Below, one piece after another: positions 6,341-15,700 of a stretch of DNA of 34,191 nucleotides. The stretch is from CAYPPG01 sp964412555 (GTDB lineage Bacteria > Hinthialibacterota > Hinthialibacteria > Hinthialibacterales > Hinthialibacteraceae). The stretch covers positions 1 through 34,191 of the forward strand of contig CAYPPG010000077.1 of the NCBI GenBank assembly GCA_964412555.1, read 5' to 3'. Position 1 is the stretch's first letter, and every line of letters begins with the position of its first letter. The notes beneath the pieces were generated by a model. It made no database searches. It was not told where the DNA came from and saw only the letters and a program-made list of their open reading frames with translations. The translations under genes and the position numbers were made by a program.

Positions 6341-6407
6341 ATTCAACGCAAGACTCACCAGCAACTGAAGCGTAGCGCAAGTTGTCTGGTGCAGCCAGAT
6401 GTTAGGC
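6341..6407 (-). other. attC-like site of the BrnT/BrnA cassette
   Basis: On the minus strand: R'' GCCTAAC (6401-6407), stem CACCAG[A]CAACT / AGTTGCTGGTG with one unpaired A in the first arm, R' GTTGAAT (6341-6347, fits GTTRRRY). The R'' complements GTTAGGC at the 5' edge of the same cassette (6947-6953). The brnA stop codon lies within R'', a common arrangement in cassettes. Confidence 0.82.
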
Positions 6408-6638
6408 GCTGCGCCGCTTTCCCTGCTTGCGGATCACCGGCGCCAAGGCCCGAAGAGCTTCATTGACGGCGTTTCCGTCTGGAAACACGTCGAGAACCTG
6501 GGGATCGATCACGACGACGTTTGCACCTTCAGCATACCGGGCTACCGTGACTCCACGCTTCGCATCCGAGAAGTCATACTCGTCGCGCATGGTGTCACGA
6601 TCAGCGGGATTCGTGCGATGGTCAGGCTTCTTGTTCAT
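6402..6638 (-). CDS. brnA: BrnA-type antitoxin
   Basis: The 78-residue protein has the BrnA hallmark RDEYDFSDAKRGVTVARY (residues about 18-35) and a C-terminal ribbon-helix-helix-like part, VFPDGNAVNEALRALAPVI. BrnA neutralises the BrnT ribonuclease and represses the operon. It overlaps the 3' end of brnT by 17 nt and ends inside the attC R'' heptamer. The order toxin-then-antitoxin is the usual one for BrnTA. Confidence 0.85.
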   Translation of the reverse strand: MNKKPDHRTNPADRDTMRDEYDFSDAKRGVTVARYAEGANVVVIDPQVLDVFPDGNAVNEALRALAPVIRKQGKRRSA

Positions 6639-6942
6639 ATTGCCTACGCTCCTTCCGTGTGGCTCGCCGTGCGGAAATTAGGCGGGTTCGAGGTGGTCGT
6701 TCAGCAAAGGCTACCACAAGCAAGTGGTTCTGATTCGACATCCCGAGCACGATAAAACGCTGCTCTTCGAGAGAGTGGTCGGGATCAGTCCGAAGCATGC
6801 TCAGGGGATCGGAGAAAACCGTCGTAGCCTCATCGAATGCAACGCCGTGTTTCCGTCTGTTCGTCTCGTCCTTCGCCTCATCCCACTCGAATAGGTAGCC
6901 GGCCACTTGTTTCTCCACGTCCCTATTGCAGTGAACGTTCAC
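6622..6942 (-). CDS. brnT: BrnT-type ribonuclease toxin
   Basis: The protein shows the full BrnT pattern: FEWDEAKDETNRRKHGVAFD, EATTVFSDPLS, RFIVLGMSNQNHLLVVAF and the terminal RLISARRATRKERRQYE. BrnT has a RelE-like fold and degrades RNA. The listed start is a GTG at 6940-6942, 5 bp after the R' heptamer of the upstream attC; GTG codons at residue 9 or 13 are alternatives, since most BrnT proteins begin a few residues before FEWD. No clear Shine-Dalgarno sequence distinguishes them. No own promoter is evident, so expression may come from upstream cassettes. Confidence 0.88.
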   Translation of the reverse strand: MNVHCNRDVEKQVAGYLFEWDEAKDETNRRKHGVAFDEATTVFSDPLSMLRTDPDHSLEEQRFIVLGMSNQNHLLVVAFAERPPRTRLISARRATRKERRQYEQEA

Positions 6943-6946
6943 CCGA

Positions 6947-7021
6947 GCCTAACGCTCCGCATAACCGGCTGGCAATATAGCGCTGCGGAATTGCCAGTCC
7001 GCGTTGATGCAGTTGTTAGGC
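6947..7021 (-). other. attC-like site of the 67-aa protein cassette
   Basis: The textbook example of the array. On the minus strand: R'' GCCTAAC (7015-7021), arm GCAT[C]AAC[G]CGG[A]CTGGCAAT pairing with ATTGCCAGCCGGTTATGC, R' GTTAGGC (6947-6953). Three unpaired bases all lie in the first arm. R'' complements the GTTAGGC at 7254-7260 on the other side of the same gene. Confidence 0.9.
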
Positions 7022-7032
7022 AAATTCGCATT

Positions 7033-7236
7033 TCATTGAAGAGAGCCGTCTATGCCCATTGCTAGATCACTTTCAGATATAATCCATTCCGTCTGAATCT
7101 TATTCAGGGCATCAAAGAGAGAACGAGAGACTTCAACCATTGACAATCCTGTTCTCAAGCAGTCAATGGCCTTATTGAAATGTATTACCGCTTCAGTGAT
7201 GTGACCTGTTGATTTTAGCGTTGTGATCCAATTCAC
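7033..7236 (-). CDS. Small cassette protein of unknown function
   Basis: The 67-residue protein begins MNWITTLKSTGHITEAVIHF (GTG start at 7234-7236) and is predicted mostly helical. I recognise no family. GGGAAG lies about 9 nt upstream. The gene fills a 240-bp cassette bounded by GTTAGGC at 7254-7260 and the attC at 6947-7021. Small, single-domain, unrecognised proteins are typical of integron cassettes. Confidence 0.6.
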   Translation of the reverse strand: MNWITTLKSTGHITEAVIHFNKAIDCLRTGLSMVEVSRSLFDALNKIQTEWIISESDLAMGIDGSLQ

Positions 7237-7253
7237 GTTTTCATCTTCCCTAT

Positions 7254-7260
7254 GCCTAAC
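7254..7260 (-). other. Cassette-array edge next to floA
   Basis: GTTAGGC on the minus strand begins the first cassette only 16 bp after the floA stop codon. There is no attC stem on the floA side, and the adjoining sequence is AT-rich and unlike leaders A and B. It may be a secondary insertion site used by an integrase, or the remains of an attI. Confidence 0.5.
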
Positions 7261-7276
7261 AATGAATATTTAAGAA

Positions 7277-8293
7277 TCATCCATTTTTCTGCTCATCTCC
7301 TTGATTTTCTTTCGGGCCTTGCGGCTGAGCGATCGATTGGCGCATTTCCGTATCCGCCATGATATTTTTCAATTGATAATAATCCATGACTCCCAAATTG
7401 CCGGAACGAAACGCGTCGGCGATAGCAAGAGGCACTTGCGCTTCAGCTTCAACCACGCGCGCCCGCATCTCTTCAACGCGCGCCCGCATCTCCTGTTCTT
7501 GCGCGATGGCCATCGCTTTACGCTCTTCTGCTTTCGCCTGAGCGATCTGCTTATCTGCATTGGCTTGATCGATCTGAAGTTTCGCCCCGATGTTATCGCC
7601 GACATCCACGTCCGCAATATCGATCGAGAGTATTTCAAAACCGGTGCCGGAATCCAATCCTTTTCCCAGAACGGTTTTGGATATCAGATCGGGATTTTCG
7701 AGGACCTTCTTATGCGAAGTGGAGGAACCGATCGTCGTGACGATTCCTTCCCCGACTCGCGCTACGATAGTCTCTTCCGTCGCCCCTCCAACCAGGCGAT
7801 CCAAGTTCGCTTTGACCGTCACTCGCGCTTTCGCGCGCAGCTGAATCCCGTCCATCGCGACGGCCGCCACCGTATCCGTTCCTTTTGAGGGATCCGGCGC
7901 ATTGATCACTTTCGGACGCACCGACATCTGCACGGCTTCGAACACGTCGCGGCCGGCAAGATCGATGGCCGCTGCCCGTTCAAACGTCAATGGAATATTC
8001 GCTTTATCAGCGGAAATCAACGCTTGCGTCACTTGAAATACATTCCCACCGGCCAGATAGTGTGCTTCCAACTGATTGGTCGTCAGTTTCAACCCGGCTT
8101 TCGTCGCATTGATCATCGGATTGACAATCATACTCGGCGGCACACGCCGCAACCGCATCCCGATTAACGCAAAGATCGAGACCGGCACTCCCGCTGTGTA
8201 GGCGGCAATCCACAACCGCACGGGAATGAAATAAACAAAAACAAAAAGCAGGAGAAAAACCAGAATCAATAAAACAAAAACAACTGGTTCCAT
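7277..8293 (-). CDS. floA: Flotillin-like protein FloA (UPF0365)
   Basis: 338 residues, close to the usual length. A hydrophobic N-terminus (residues 3-27) anchors it in the membrane. The SPFH/band-7-like part follows, with family-typical PPSMIVNPMINATKAGL, LEAHYLAGGNVFQVTQALIS and GRDVFEAVQMSVRPKVI, and then a Glu/Ala-rich coiled coil (about 255-300). FloA forms functional membrane microdomains and affects membrane fluidity and assembly of membrane complexes. AAGGA lies 7 nt before the ATG. No NfeD partner gene is next to it, although the pair is often adjacent. It is on the same strand as the cassettes and directly upstream of them, so its read-through could transcribe the first cassette. 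Confidence 0.93.
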   Translation of the reverse strand: MEPVVFVLLILVFLLLFVFVYFIPVRLWIAAYTAGVPVSIFALIGMRLRRVPPSMIVNPMINATKAGLKLTTNQLEAHYLAGGNVFQVTQALISADKANIPLTFERAAAIDLAGRDVFEAVQMSVRPKVINAPDPSKGTDTVAAVAMDGIQLRAKARVTVKANLDRLVGGATEETIVARVGEGIVTTIGSSTSHKKVLENPDLISKTVLGKGLDSGTGFEILSIDIADVDVGDNIGAKLQIDQANADKQIAQAKAEERKAMAIAQEQEMRARVEEMRARVVEAEAQVPLAIADAFRSGNLGVMDYYQLKNIMADTEMRQSIAQPQGPKENQGDEQKNG

Positions 8294-8433
8294 GTTCGTT
8301 TCCTTTCTAAGCCCATAGCCTCATTTGACAAAATACATCTCGCTGTCGACAAGAAACAAAAGCATTGAAAACACATCTTCGTTACTTTTGTATCTTGGTG
8401 ATGCTTTATTGTATATTGATTTCCCGATTTTTC

Positions 8434-9390
8434 CTATGCAGAGCGCTTAAAAATCGGATTTAAATCCATCGCCAACTTTTTGACTTTTTTCTGCTCATCC
8501 TCTTTCAGTGGCTTGAAATCCTTCGCAAGATCAAGCGCTAATCGAAATAATACCTCCTCCCCCGGCGGAATCGCAGAGGTAATCTCTTTCGAAAGAGTAA
8601 AGCGTAAAGCCAAATTCGCTTCTTCGGGATCAGAAACCGGCTGATACCAACACTTGTTATAAGGCTCTCTGTTCACACCTTGCGGCCAAGGTTGACGGGC
8701 TAACGCCTTGAGCGCTAAGCATGCAACTCCCTTCTCTTTCGCTTTTTCGAGGACTTTCGGACCAAAATCTCCTTGATACCATGTCACAAAATTGAACGGA
8801 AACAAAATCGAATCAAAATCAAATTGTTCCATTGCAGCCACGGCCACTTCTGCAGAATGAGCCGAAAATCCGATAAAGCGAATCAAACCATCTTCCCGCG
8901 CTTTGACAAACGTTTCCAAAGCGCCCCCCGGCGCGGCAGCCTGTTCAAGATCCTCCATTTTACTGAGCGCATGGAGTTGATATAAGTCGAAATGATCGGT
9001 GCGCAGCCGTTTGAGAGAAGCATGAAGTTCTTTTTCCGCTCCCTCTTTGTCACGCTTTTGCGTTTTACACGCCAAGAATACATCGTTTCGAAACGGTTCC
9101 AAAGCCGGTCCGAGACGTTCTTCCGCATTTCCATACGTCGGTGCGACATCAAAATAATTGACTCCTTGCGCGACAGAGTCAGCAACCACTTGATTGGCAT
9201 GCGATTGTTCCACCCCCTTAACGACAATCCCCCCAAATCCGATAATCGATAGTTCAATTCCCTTTTTCCCATAAGGCCGTTTACTCAAAGTATCTTTCTT
9301 TTCTGAAGCATCCACGGGATAATCCACCGATGAAGCAGCGAATGCCATACTGGCAACCGACGTTGTTTTTAAAAAATCTCTGCGTTCCAT
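8434..9390 (-). CDS. Aldo/keto reductase with a twin-arginine signal
   Basis: Starting at the ATG at 9388-9390 (MERRDFLKTTSVASMAFAAS) the protein has 318 residues and a Tat-type signal with RRDFLK; GAAAGG precedes this start, whereas an ATG 10 codons upstream lacks an SD. The aldo/keto reductase barrel follows with catalytic residues visible: Asp and Tyr in YFDVAPTYGNAEERLG, Lys in VFLACKTQ and His in LYQLHAL. Such enzymes reduce aldehydes or ketones with NADPH; the substrate is unknown. The C-terminus (NPIFKRSA) lacks the 4Fe-4S cysteine cluster of some Tat-type relatives. Confidence 0.88.
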   Translation of the reverse strand: MERRDFLKTTSVASMAFAASSVDYPVDASEKKDTLSKRPYGKKGIELSIIGFGGIVVKGVEQSHANQVVADSVAQGVNYFDVAPTYGNAEERLGPALEPFRNDVFLACKTQKRDKEGAEKELHASLKRLRTDHFDLYQLHALSKMEDLEQAAAPGGALETFVKAREDGLIRFIGFSAHSAEVAVAAMEQFDFDSILFPFNFVTWYQGDFGPKVLEKAKEKGVACLALKALARQPWPQGVNREPYNKCWYQPVSDPEEANLALRFTLSKEITSAIPPGEEVLFRLALDLAKDFKPLKEDEQKKVKKLAMDLNPIFKRSA

Positions 9391-9560
9391 AATCTTTACC
9401 CTTTCACCTCTTCGTTTCAATTACGTGCAATTGCCTAATTATAAATGCAAACACTATTCTGAACTGGCTGTTTTTTAGAGAAAACAGATGAGCAATATCT
9501 TCCGGATAACAGAAGATCGCCAATAGGCAACGTCCCTGGACAAATCGGATTACGCGAAAC

Positions 9561-9585
9561 CACCCCCTGAAAGGGTGACAGATGA
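9561..9585. repeat. Degenerate copy of the CCCCCTGAARGGGTG repeat
   Basis: CACCCCCTGAAAGGGTGACAG resembles the sequence at 9618-9639 (CCCCCTGAAGGGGTGGCAG) and more weakly 26536-26559. Each can form a short CACCC/GGGTG-type stem. It lies between the pseudopilin terminator and the reductase gene. Confidence 0.45.
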
Positions 9586-9610
9586 TAGCCCCTGGTGAAG
9601 TTACAAAATC

Positions 9611-9635
9611 AAAAAATCCCCCCCTGAAGGGGTGG
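9611..9635 (-). terminator. Rho-independent terminator of the pseudopilin gene
   Basis: On the minus strand CCACCCC-TTCA-GGGGGGG is followed by ATTTTTTGATTTTG. The 4-5-bp GC-only stem, small loop and T-tract sit 13 bp after the pseudopilin stop codon. Confidence 0.65.
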
Positions 9636-9647
9636 CAGAAAGATGAA

Positions 9648-10280
9648 TTACTGGTTGATCCCCCCACCGCCGCGAAGGGTAATATCACCTGCACTGACCA
9701 ATCCATTGCTCGTATCATATGGTAAAGCTCGGTTCGGATCACCATATCCGGCTCCTAAGCCGAATTCCCCATCCGGACCGATTCCGACAAGAATGAAATC
9801 ACCTGTTCTGAGTTCCTGTAAACCAATACGCGGAGCATTCTCAGGAAATAATGCGCCCAATCCATGATCATGTTCTGGATCCACCGGATCGTTATCTGCA
9901 TAACGATACGTGCTCTGTCCCTGAGGAATAAACGGATCGAGAGGTACGGCACTTAGATACTGAATCGGACTGGTTAATGGAGCTAAAAGTGCTTCTGGCC
10001 CACGTGCCTCAAAATCCGGTCCTGCGCCTACCATATTGAACAAATCACGCAACCGTTCATGCCCCCATTCCCGGTCATCATCCCACCAATCGACAAGCAA
10101 TGCATTTTTATCGACTTGCAAAGATTGCACACCTGTCGATACAGCCTTCATATCTGCAAAACCACGGGCGATTTTCGCACGAAGCTGTGCATTCAAGAAA
10201 TTCGGCACCGCAATCGCCGCAAGAATACCAATAATTGCCACAACAATAAGAAGTTCTATCAATGTAAACGCTTTCTTCAC
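9648..10280 (-). CDS. Type II/IV pilin-like protein (pseudopilin G type)
   Basis: The start is the GTG at 10278-10280, preceded by AGGAGGT, giving VKKAFTLIELLIVVAIIG at the N-terminus: a short basic leader, prepilin peptidase site before Phe, Glu at mature position 5 and a hydrophobic helix to about residue 25. The remaining 185 residues carry no recognised domain beyond a C-terminal pseudopilin-like fold with acidic loops (YADNDPVDPEHDHG). The 210-residue protein should be processed by PilD and inserted in the inner membrane. No secretion or pilus genes are near, so it is an orphan, as is common in planctomycete- and Poribacteria-like genomes. A terminator follows. Confidence 0.88.
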   Translation of the reverse strand: MKKAFTLIELLIVVAIIGILAAIAVPNFLNAQLRAKIARGFADMKAVSTGVQSLQVDKNALLVDWWDDDREWGHERLRDLFNMVGAGPDFEARGPEALLAPLTSPIQYLSAVPLDPFIPQGQSTYRYADNDPVDPEHDHGLGALFPENAPRIGLQELRTGDFILVGIGPDGEFGLGAGYGDPNRALPYDTSNGLVSAGDITLRGGGGINQ

Positions 10281-10560
10281 GAGAGTACCTCCTAAACACA
10301 ATTCATTTTGTTCATTCTACGCGTAGAGACCACGATTTTCAAACCTCTCACTATTTCTAGCACGAATTTCATTTTCAGTCCAATAGTATTTTTCTCATTG
10401 AGAAGAAATATGCTTTGAAATCTTGTCATGCGTTATCCTTGTCGGTATCATTCCAGTGTTTATTCAAGACATTTTCAATTCTTTCACTCTATAGCGCTAA
10501 GTCAGACCAAATTTAATGAAACGCAGGTTTCCCTGCAAAATGACATTATCCCGAATTTAA

Positions 10561-11580
10561 ATGTTTGATTTCCAAACCAACAAATCACAAAACGAAAATT
10601 CAGATGCTCTTTCATGGGTTCTATTTTTGATTAAACGCCTACCAATCACGCTTTTATTCATTGCTGTACTTTATCAATTGGGAAAATTTCTACCCTATTC
10701 CGGTGATGGAGCCTATGTCGAACAAATGGCGGAAATGGACTGGGTGATTTTAATGCATTCTGTCCTTACAACTTTGGTTCACAAAACAGTCTATACTATC
10801 CTTGAACCATTTGGTTGGAATGCATGGAATTCTGTTTCGATCAGCAGTTCAATCGCCGGAGCGGCCGCTCTGCAGGTTTTATTCGCTATACGCCGTCATC
10901 CGATTTTCCTGATCGTCAACATCTTTTCAGGCTCATTTCTCGTTTTCGTCGGTGAGGTGGAAAACTATGCTTGGGTGAATCTCTTTCTCCTTTCCACATT
11001 CTGGTCTATCGAACGATTTATCGAAGGAAAATCCCGCCTATGGCCGGTAATTACTTTTTTTTCAATCGCCTGTTTTTTCCATATGTTGGCGTTCTTCTAT
11101 TTACCCGCAATTTTTTGGATCATGCATATCCGAAAAACATTCCACCCTTGGGAATTCGCCGTCCCCTTTTTTCTATTTGTCTTCTCTTTGCTGGCAAGTT
11201 TCTTCATTTTCCAGAGTGAAGGTCCGGATTTGAACACTGGCCGGCTTGTTCCATTCTTGAAAATTCAGCGAAAAGGACAATTTTTCACTTTCTTTTCCTG
11301 GGAACATTGGCGATTATTGTCACAATTTCACTATAAAGCTGCTTTTTTACAAATCCCTATCGAATGGCCACTTATCATCCTATTCCGAAAATCCATTGAC
11401 ACCCTGTTCAAAAAGTTCTTATTGATCTGTTCTTTGATCGGATTAGTATGGACGACATTCTGGCATCCGGATTTGGGTCCTCTCGACTGGGACCTATTCA
11501 GCCAAATGGGAATCCCTCTTCATGTGCTTCTTGGAATCATCCTAACCGAGCAATTTCAATCATTTCGGTCGAAAAAGTGA
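10561..11580 (+). CDS. Polytopic membrane protein of unknown function
   Basis: 339 residues with about eight predicted membrane segments (for example near 27-45, 110-130, 150-165, 170-190 and 200-218). Between the first two segments is a loop with PYSGDGAYVEQMAEMDW, and the C-terminus has WHPDLGPLDWDLFSQMGIPL. An acidic first loop and many aromatic residues recall GT-C fold glycosyltransferases that use lipid-linked sugars, but the match is weak and no function is assigned. The ATG at 10561 has no clear Shine-Dalgarno sequence. The gene is divergent from the pseudopilin. Confidence 0.75.
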   Translation: MFDFQTNKSQNENSDALSWVLFLIKRLPITLLFIAVLYQLGKFLPYSGDGAYVEQMAEMDWVILMHSVLTTLVHKTVYTILEPFGWNAWNSVSISSSIAGAAALQVLFAIRRHPIFLIVNIFSGSFLVFVGEVENYAWVNLFLLSTFWSIERFIEGKSRLWPVITFFSIACFFHMLAFFYLPAIFWIMHIRKTFHPWEFAVPFFLFVFSLLASFFIFQSEGPDLNTGRLVPFLKIQRKGQFFTFFSWEHWRLLSQFHYKAAFLQIPIEWPLIILFRKSIDTLFKKFLLICSLIGLVWTTFWHPDLGPLDWDLFSQMGIPLHVLLGIILTEQFQSFRSKK

Positions 11581-11691
11581 AAAAGATTCATTTCCCTTGC
11601 TCATAATCCCTTGTATTCCCTGGACATTTGCACTTCTTTTGAGAAATAATATGTCCAAGCAGAAACGTTGAGGAATCGGAAAGGTAAAAGA

Positions 11692-12033
11692 ATGACCATC
11701 GATAAATTACAAGTACAACACGAGAAGGAGAATGAATACGAAAAAATCTGTGCCTTTGGAGACCTGATTATATCCAACGCCAAAGTATTGCAAAAAGAAA
11801 TCGATCAGACATTAGATGACGGTGGGATCAATTTAATCATCAACCTGGCGGGTGTAGATTATATCGACAGTTTCGGAATCGGGGTAATTGTAAAAACCAA
11901 AACGGAAATAGACAAAAAAAAGGGAAGATTAAGAGTTCTCGTCAATGAGACATTGATGAAATTGTTCGAGAAATGTCATCTCGATGATTATATCGATTTG
12001 GAATTGGATGAAACAAATCCGCCCGAAGAATAA
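11692..12033 (+). CDS. STAS-domain anti-sigma factor antagonist
   Basis: 113 residues spanning one STAS domain: the beta strands and the loop LAGVDYIDSFGIGVIV with Ser60 at the position phosphorylated by anti-sigma kinases in SpoIIAA/RsbV proteins. Unphosphorylated antagonists bind and sequester the kinase and free a sigma factor. The ATG at 11692 follows AAAGGT at 6 nt; an in-frame TTG 8 codons upstream is less likely. No kinase or sigma gene is beside it. It converges with the 132-aa protein gene, 33 bp away. Confidence 0.88.
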   Translation: MTIDKLQVQHEKENEYEKICAFGDLIISNAKVLQKEIDQTLDDGGINLIINLAGVDYIDSFGIGVIVKTKTEIDKKKGRLRVLVNETLMKLFEKCHLDDYIDLELDETNPPEE

Positions 12034-12066
12034 TAGCGTTCAGTGTACAATAAATCATTTGAGCGT

Positions 12067-12465
12067 TTATTTTTTCTTCGACACTTTTTTCTGTTCCCGC
12101 TCTTCAATTATACTGCGAAGATGCCCCTGCTTTTGATTCAACGAAATAGACACCTCATGCCACAACGCCCGAAAATTCGTAATCCGGATTCCGACTTCCT
12201 GCTTCAAGATAAATAAAGATGGAGTTTGAGTGAGCACCTTTTTCATATCTTTCCATAAATCGAATAAATTATTCGGAAGAGCATACGTTAGATACTGCGC
12301 ACGACGGGTAATATCCATCTGTAGATTGCGAAATTCTTTTTCATCCTCAGCACTGACTGTTTCCGAATCCAGCCCGCGATTGAAAATTTCCATATATTTT
12401 TGCCACAGTTGAATCATTTCCTGCAGCCTTTTTGTCATGACTTCTTCTGGAACATCTGTAACCAT
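12067..12465 (-). CDS. Helical 132-aa protein, paralogue 1 flanking the large lipoprotein
   Basis: I do not recognise the family. The start at 12463-12465 (MVTDVPEEVMTKRLQEMIQL) follows GAGGAA; this gives 132 residues, the same length as the protein at 16316-16714. The two align without large gaps: EKEFRNLQMDITRRAQYL with DEFFKLKAQLARRHQYL, and LWHEVSISLNQKQGHL with QWHDTTIRLNEALGYL. It is soluble and all-helical with a lysine-rich C-terminus. The sandwich around a coiled-coil lipoprotein suggests joint function (inference). Confidence 0.7.
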   Translation of the reverse strand: MVTDVPEEVMTKRLQEMIQLWQKYMEIFNRGLDSETVSAEDEKEFRNLQMDITRRAQYLTYALPNNLFDLWKDMKKVLTQTPSLFILKQEVGIRITNFRALWHEVSISLNQKQGHLRSIIEEREQKKVSKKK

Positions 12466-12607
12466 AAGATTCCTCGGCCTTGTGATTGAATCCAATAAGT
12501 AATTTCAATCCCCTGAAGCAATCCGTTTTCAATCCAATAAGCAAATGAAAACCAACTAACGCCAGGAGAAAAACCATAATTGAAGTCGTTTATGCGGCGG
12601 AATAAAT

Positions 12608-12712
12608 TTATTCTTTTTTGAACCATCCCAGCGTTATGCCGAGATAAATAGCAAAAACTAAAAGGACTGCGCCACATATCATTTCAACATAATTAATAAA
12701 TGTAAACGTCAT
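12608..12712 (-). CDS. 34-aa single-pass membrane protein
   Basis: The ORF encodes MTFTFINYVEMICGAVLLVF followed by AIYLGITLGWFKKE: one hydrophobic segment (about residues 9-29) ending in a basic tail. A G-rich GGGGGGC lies just before the ATG but is not a standard SD. Composition and topology resemble small accessory membrane proteins. It lies in the gap between the large lipoprotein and paralogue 1, on the same strand. Expression is not proven by the sequence. Confidence 0.45.
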   Translation of the reverse strand: MTFTFINYVEMICGAVLLVFAIYLGITLGWFKKE

Positions 12713-12789
12713 TTGCCCCCCACACGATTCTATAATTCATGTTTGATTTCACCATCGTCCCTCACTTATCGTGTTGAAGACACGAATGA

Positions 12790-15700
12790 TTATCGGATTT
12801 TAAAAGAATAATAAAAATCGGCAAATTCATTTTGCATCTTTTTAATTGTCCAATTGATTCGTTCCTTCGTATTCAATTTACGCCCTTTTTTTGCATAGAA
12901 TTGCAATTCTTCATTAAGATCAAGCACTTTATAGAGATGTTGGTAAGCATCTTCCAAGGCGTCTTCACGGAATGCAAGATCATACGTCTTACTCTCCCCA
13001 TAGATCTCAAATCCTTCCGCCGCCTTTCTGAAATGGGTGAAAGACAAAATCGCTTTTTTATGTAAGCTCTTCAATGTCTCCGGCGGTTCCATTTCCTTGA
13101 TCTGTTCCTCCAAAATTTCCGCACTCACCCGTAAGGTTTTTACGGAAATTTCACCTTGTAAGGAGCGATACATATCGGTTGTAATCGGATCTAATTTATG
13201 CTCCGTCGCACGGGATGTGATAATGATTTCACTAGGCATATTACCGATGGTACCGAAATCTTGGATCAAACCGTTCATCCGCGTAAGATTGTTCTCCAAT
13301 GTTTGGAAATACTCATCTTCCGCGTTTGCCTGCCTTGTTGCCAATAGCAGCTCATTCGCTTCTTTTTCTAACTTTTTCAAGCGTTGAGCAATACCTTTAT
13401 AATCCTCTCCACGAATGGAATTTCTTAACCATTGAAGATCGGTAGAAAGCTGACGGAACCAATCAGGAAAATATTTGGCCGCTCCGGCATTTTGCGCTTG
13501 TTGTAAAATAGAATCGATTTCATCGCGCCGTTGGGTTGCCATTTCAACGATTGATTCAGGTAGGTTTTCAATAGCATCTTGAGAAGCTTGATATCTTTCA
13601 TATACATCAGCGTATGTTTGCTCCGATTCCGGTTTTTTCAAAGCATTCATTGTTTCATCAAATAGTTGTTGTTGTTCCGGAACAATTTCCAAGGCATTTT
13701 GTGCTTTATATTGATCAAGAGATTCAGTCAATTGTTGCGCCAAAATAACTCGATTACGTTTTTCCAATTCTTCACTGGCCTCATGGGCGACGTCCCATGC
13801 TTCATTTGCTTCCCCATAGGCGGTCTTCCAATCTTCCAACTGAATTTGCCGCTTCAGGAGAGCGATGGTATCCATGAGTTCCATCTTCAATTCGCGGCCA
13901 TCACCGTCCAAGGATTTTTCACCCATCCATTCGGCAATCTGATTCATTTCTTCAACTTGTTGTTGAAGATCTTGGCGCATATTATTCCAGATTTCCTGTT
14001 TGGCTTCACTCGCGTTCTCGGCATATTGATAGGATTCATCGTAATTTTCATCAATTTGAGCAACTTTGGCTTCGGCAATATTCGTCAATACTTGCCGATA
14101 TAAAGCCGGCTGCTTTTGTGGAGCCAGATGATATTCCAGGATTTCTTTTGTTCCTTCCAACTGGCGGATTAAAGAATAACTTCTCTGTTTCCAGGTAAAA
14201 TGTTCGGCTTGTGCCGCCAATTTCGTAGATTCCATCGACTTTTCATTGGCTTCAGGAAAACGTTCTTCTCGTTGGGCAACTTCTGCATCATTGAGTAAAG
14301 CGAGAGCTGTTTTAATTTCCGGTTCCGAATACTTCATAGCCTGAGCTTCAAGCGCTGATTCTGTATTCTCTTGTGCAGTCAATACTAAATTATTCAAGGC
14401 ACGATCCGCTTTCTGAAGCGCTTCTTCAGAACGATGATAGGCATTTTCAAATTGACGATTCTTATCCAATTCCGAGGTTTCATTGATCGTTTCCACGGCT
14501 TCCCGATAAGCCAATGGACTTAATTGATCTTGTTCCGCCCTTTTGGCCAAAACCATCAATTCATTGGCTTTATTGAGATTTTGCTCTGTTTGCAATTGAT
14601 AGGCTTTTGCTTCTGCATCCTGCGCTGCATTGATCGATGCTTCACTATTCCGTATAGAGGCAAGATAGCGATCCTGTTCAAGTTCCTTCTTCGCTGCAGA
14701 TTTCAAATTCACGGCATTGGCATACTGCATAGGAACCCAATCCTGCGCTTTGGCTTCCTGCGCCTCGTCCAAAGCGGTTTGCGCCTTGTCAATGAAGACC
14801 TGGGTCCCTTTTTCCAATGCTTGAATTCCTTGTTCCACTACTTCTTTTGCTGAGGGGACACCTTCAACGACCGCTTCAAATTCTCCGTTTTTCATCTTCG
14901 TCCGTAAATCCTGAACAGTGGAAGCGGCTTTCTTGTATGCCTCTGCTACATAATTCCCCCCTCCCTGTCCATGCAACACGGAAAAAGGCTTTTCGACAGT
15001 GGAAAGCGCAGATTGCGCTTTACCGCGACGCGCTGCAAGAATCGCCTGTGAACTGGTTTGAAAAGTCTGACGAGCGTTAGAAAATGCAGCCGCATATTGT
15101 TCGTTTTGAAGCAGCTGTTCCACCTCACTCATTCCTTGACGCACATTTGATACTACTGACGGCGCATAGGTTTCTGCTTCTTTTTCAATGGCTTCTTGTA
15201 AGTTGGTTTCCGCTTGGCCGATCAGCGATTGAGCCTCTTGTCCCAATGCCTCGAATCCTTGGGCCAAAGCGGCTTTCGCACTGTCTGCTGCGGCAATCGC
15301 TGTAGCGTATTGTTGATTGGCTAATTCATTCTGTCCGTTTTGCATGAATTGTTGAGCCTGCTCTACAGCATCCGTAAACGCTTGAACACCGTCCACTTTC
15401 AAGGATCTGGCCTGATTGATCTGCTGTTGAAGGTCTGCCAGTATATCGCCGGCGGCCTTTTCCTGAGCGGCTACAATAATTTCATTCAAAGGCGTTTTGA
15501 TCTTTTCAGCTAAATCGATCATTGCCTGCCATTGCCCATTTCGTTCCGCCGTCTCCAACTGACTCCACAGTTCCATGACCTGACCGTATTTATCCGGCAC
15601 ATGGATATCCGCTTTTAACTCCTGGGCTTTTTCAATCATGTTTTGCACTTCCGTCTTTGCATCGACGGCTTGCGGTTTGAGATGAGCAGTAGCCAGCGAT

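Noticed and set aside
12347..12577. 76-aa minus-strand ORF beginning MVFLLALVGFHLL
   Set aside because: It overlaps paralogue 1 in another frame, lacks an SD and turns into non-protein-like sequence; the better start of paralogue 1 explains the region.
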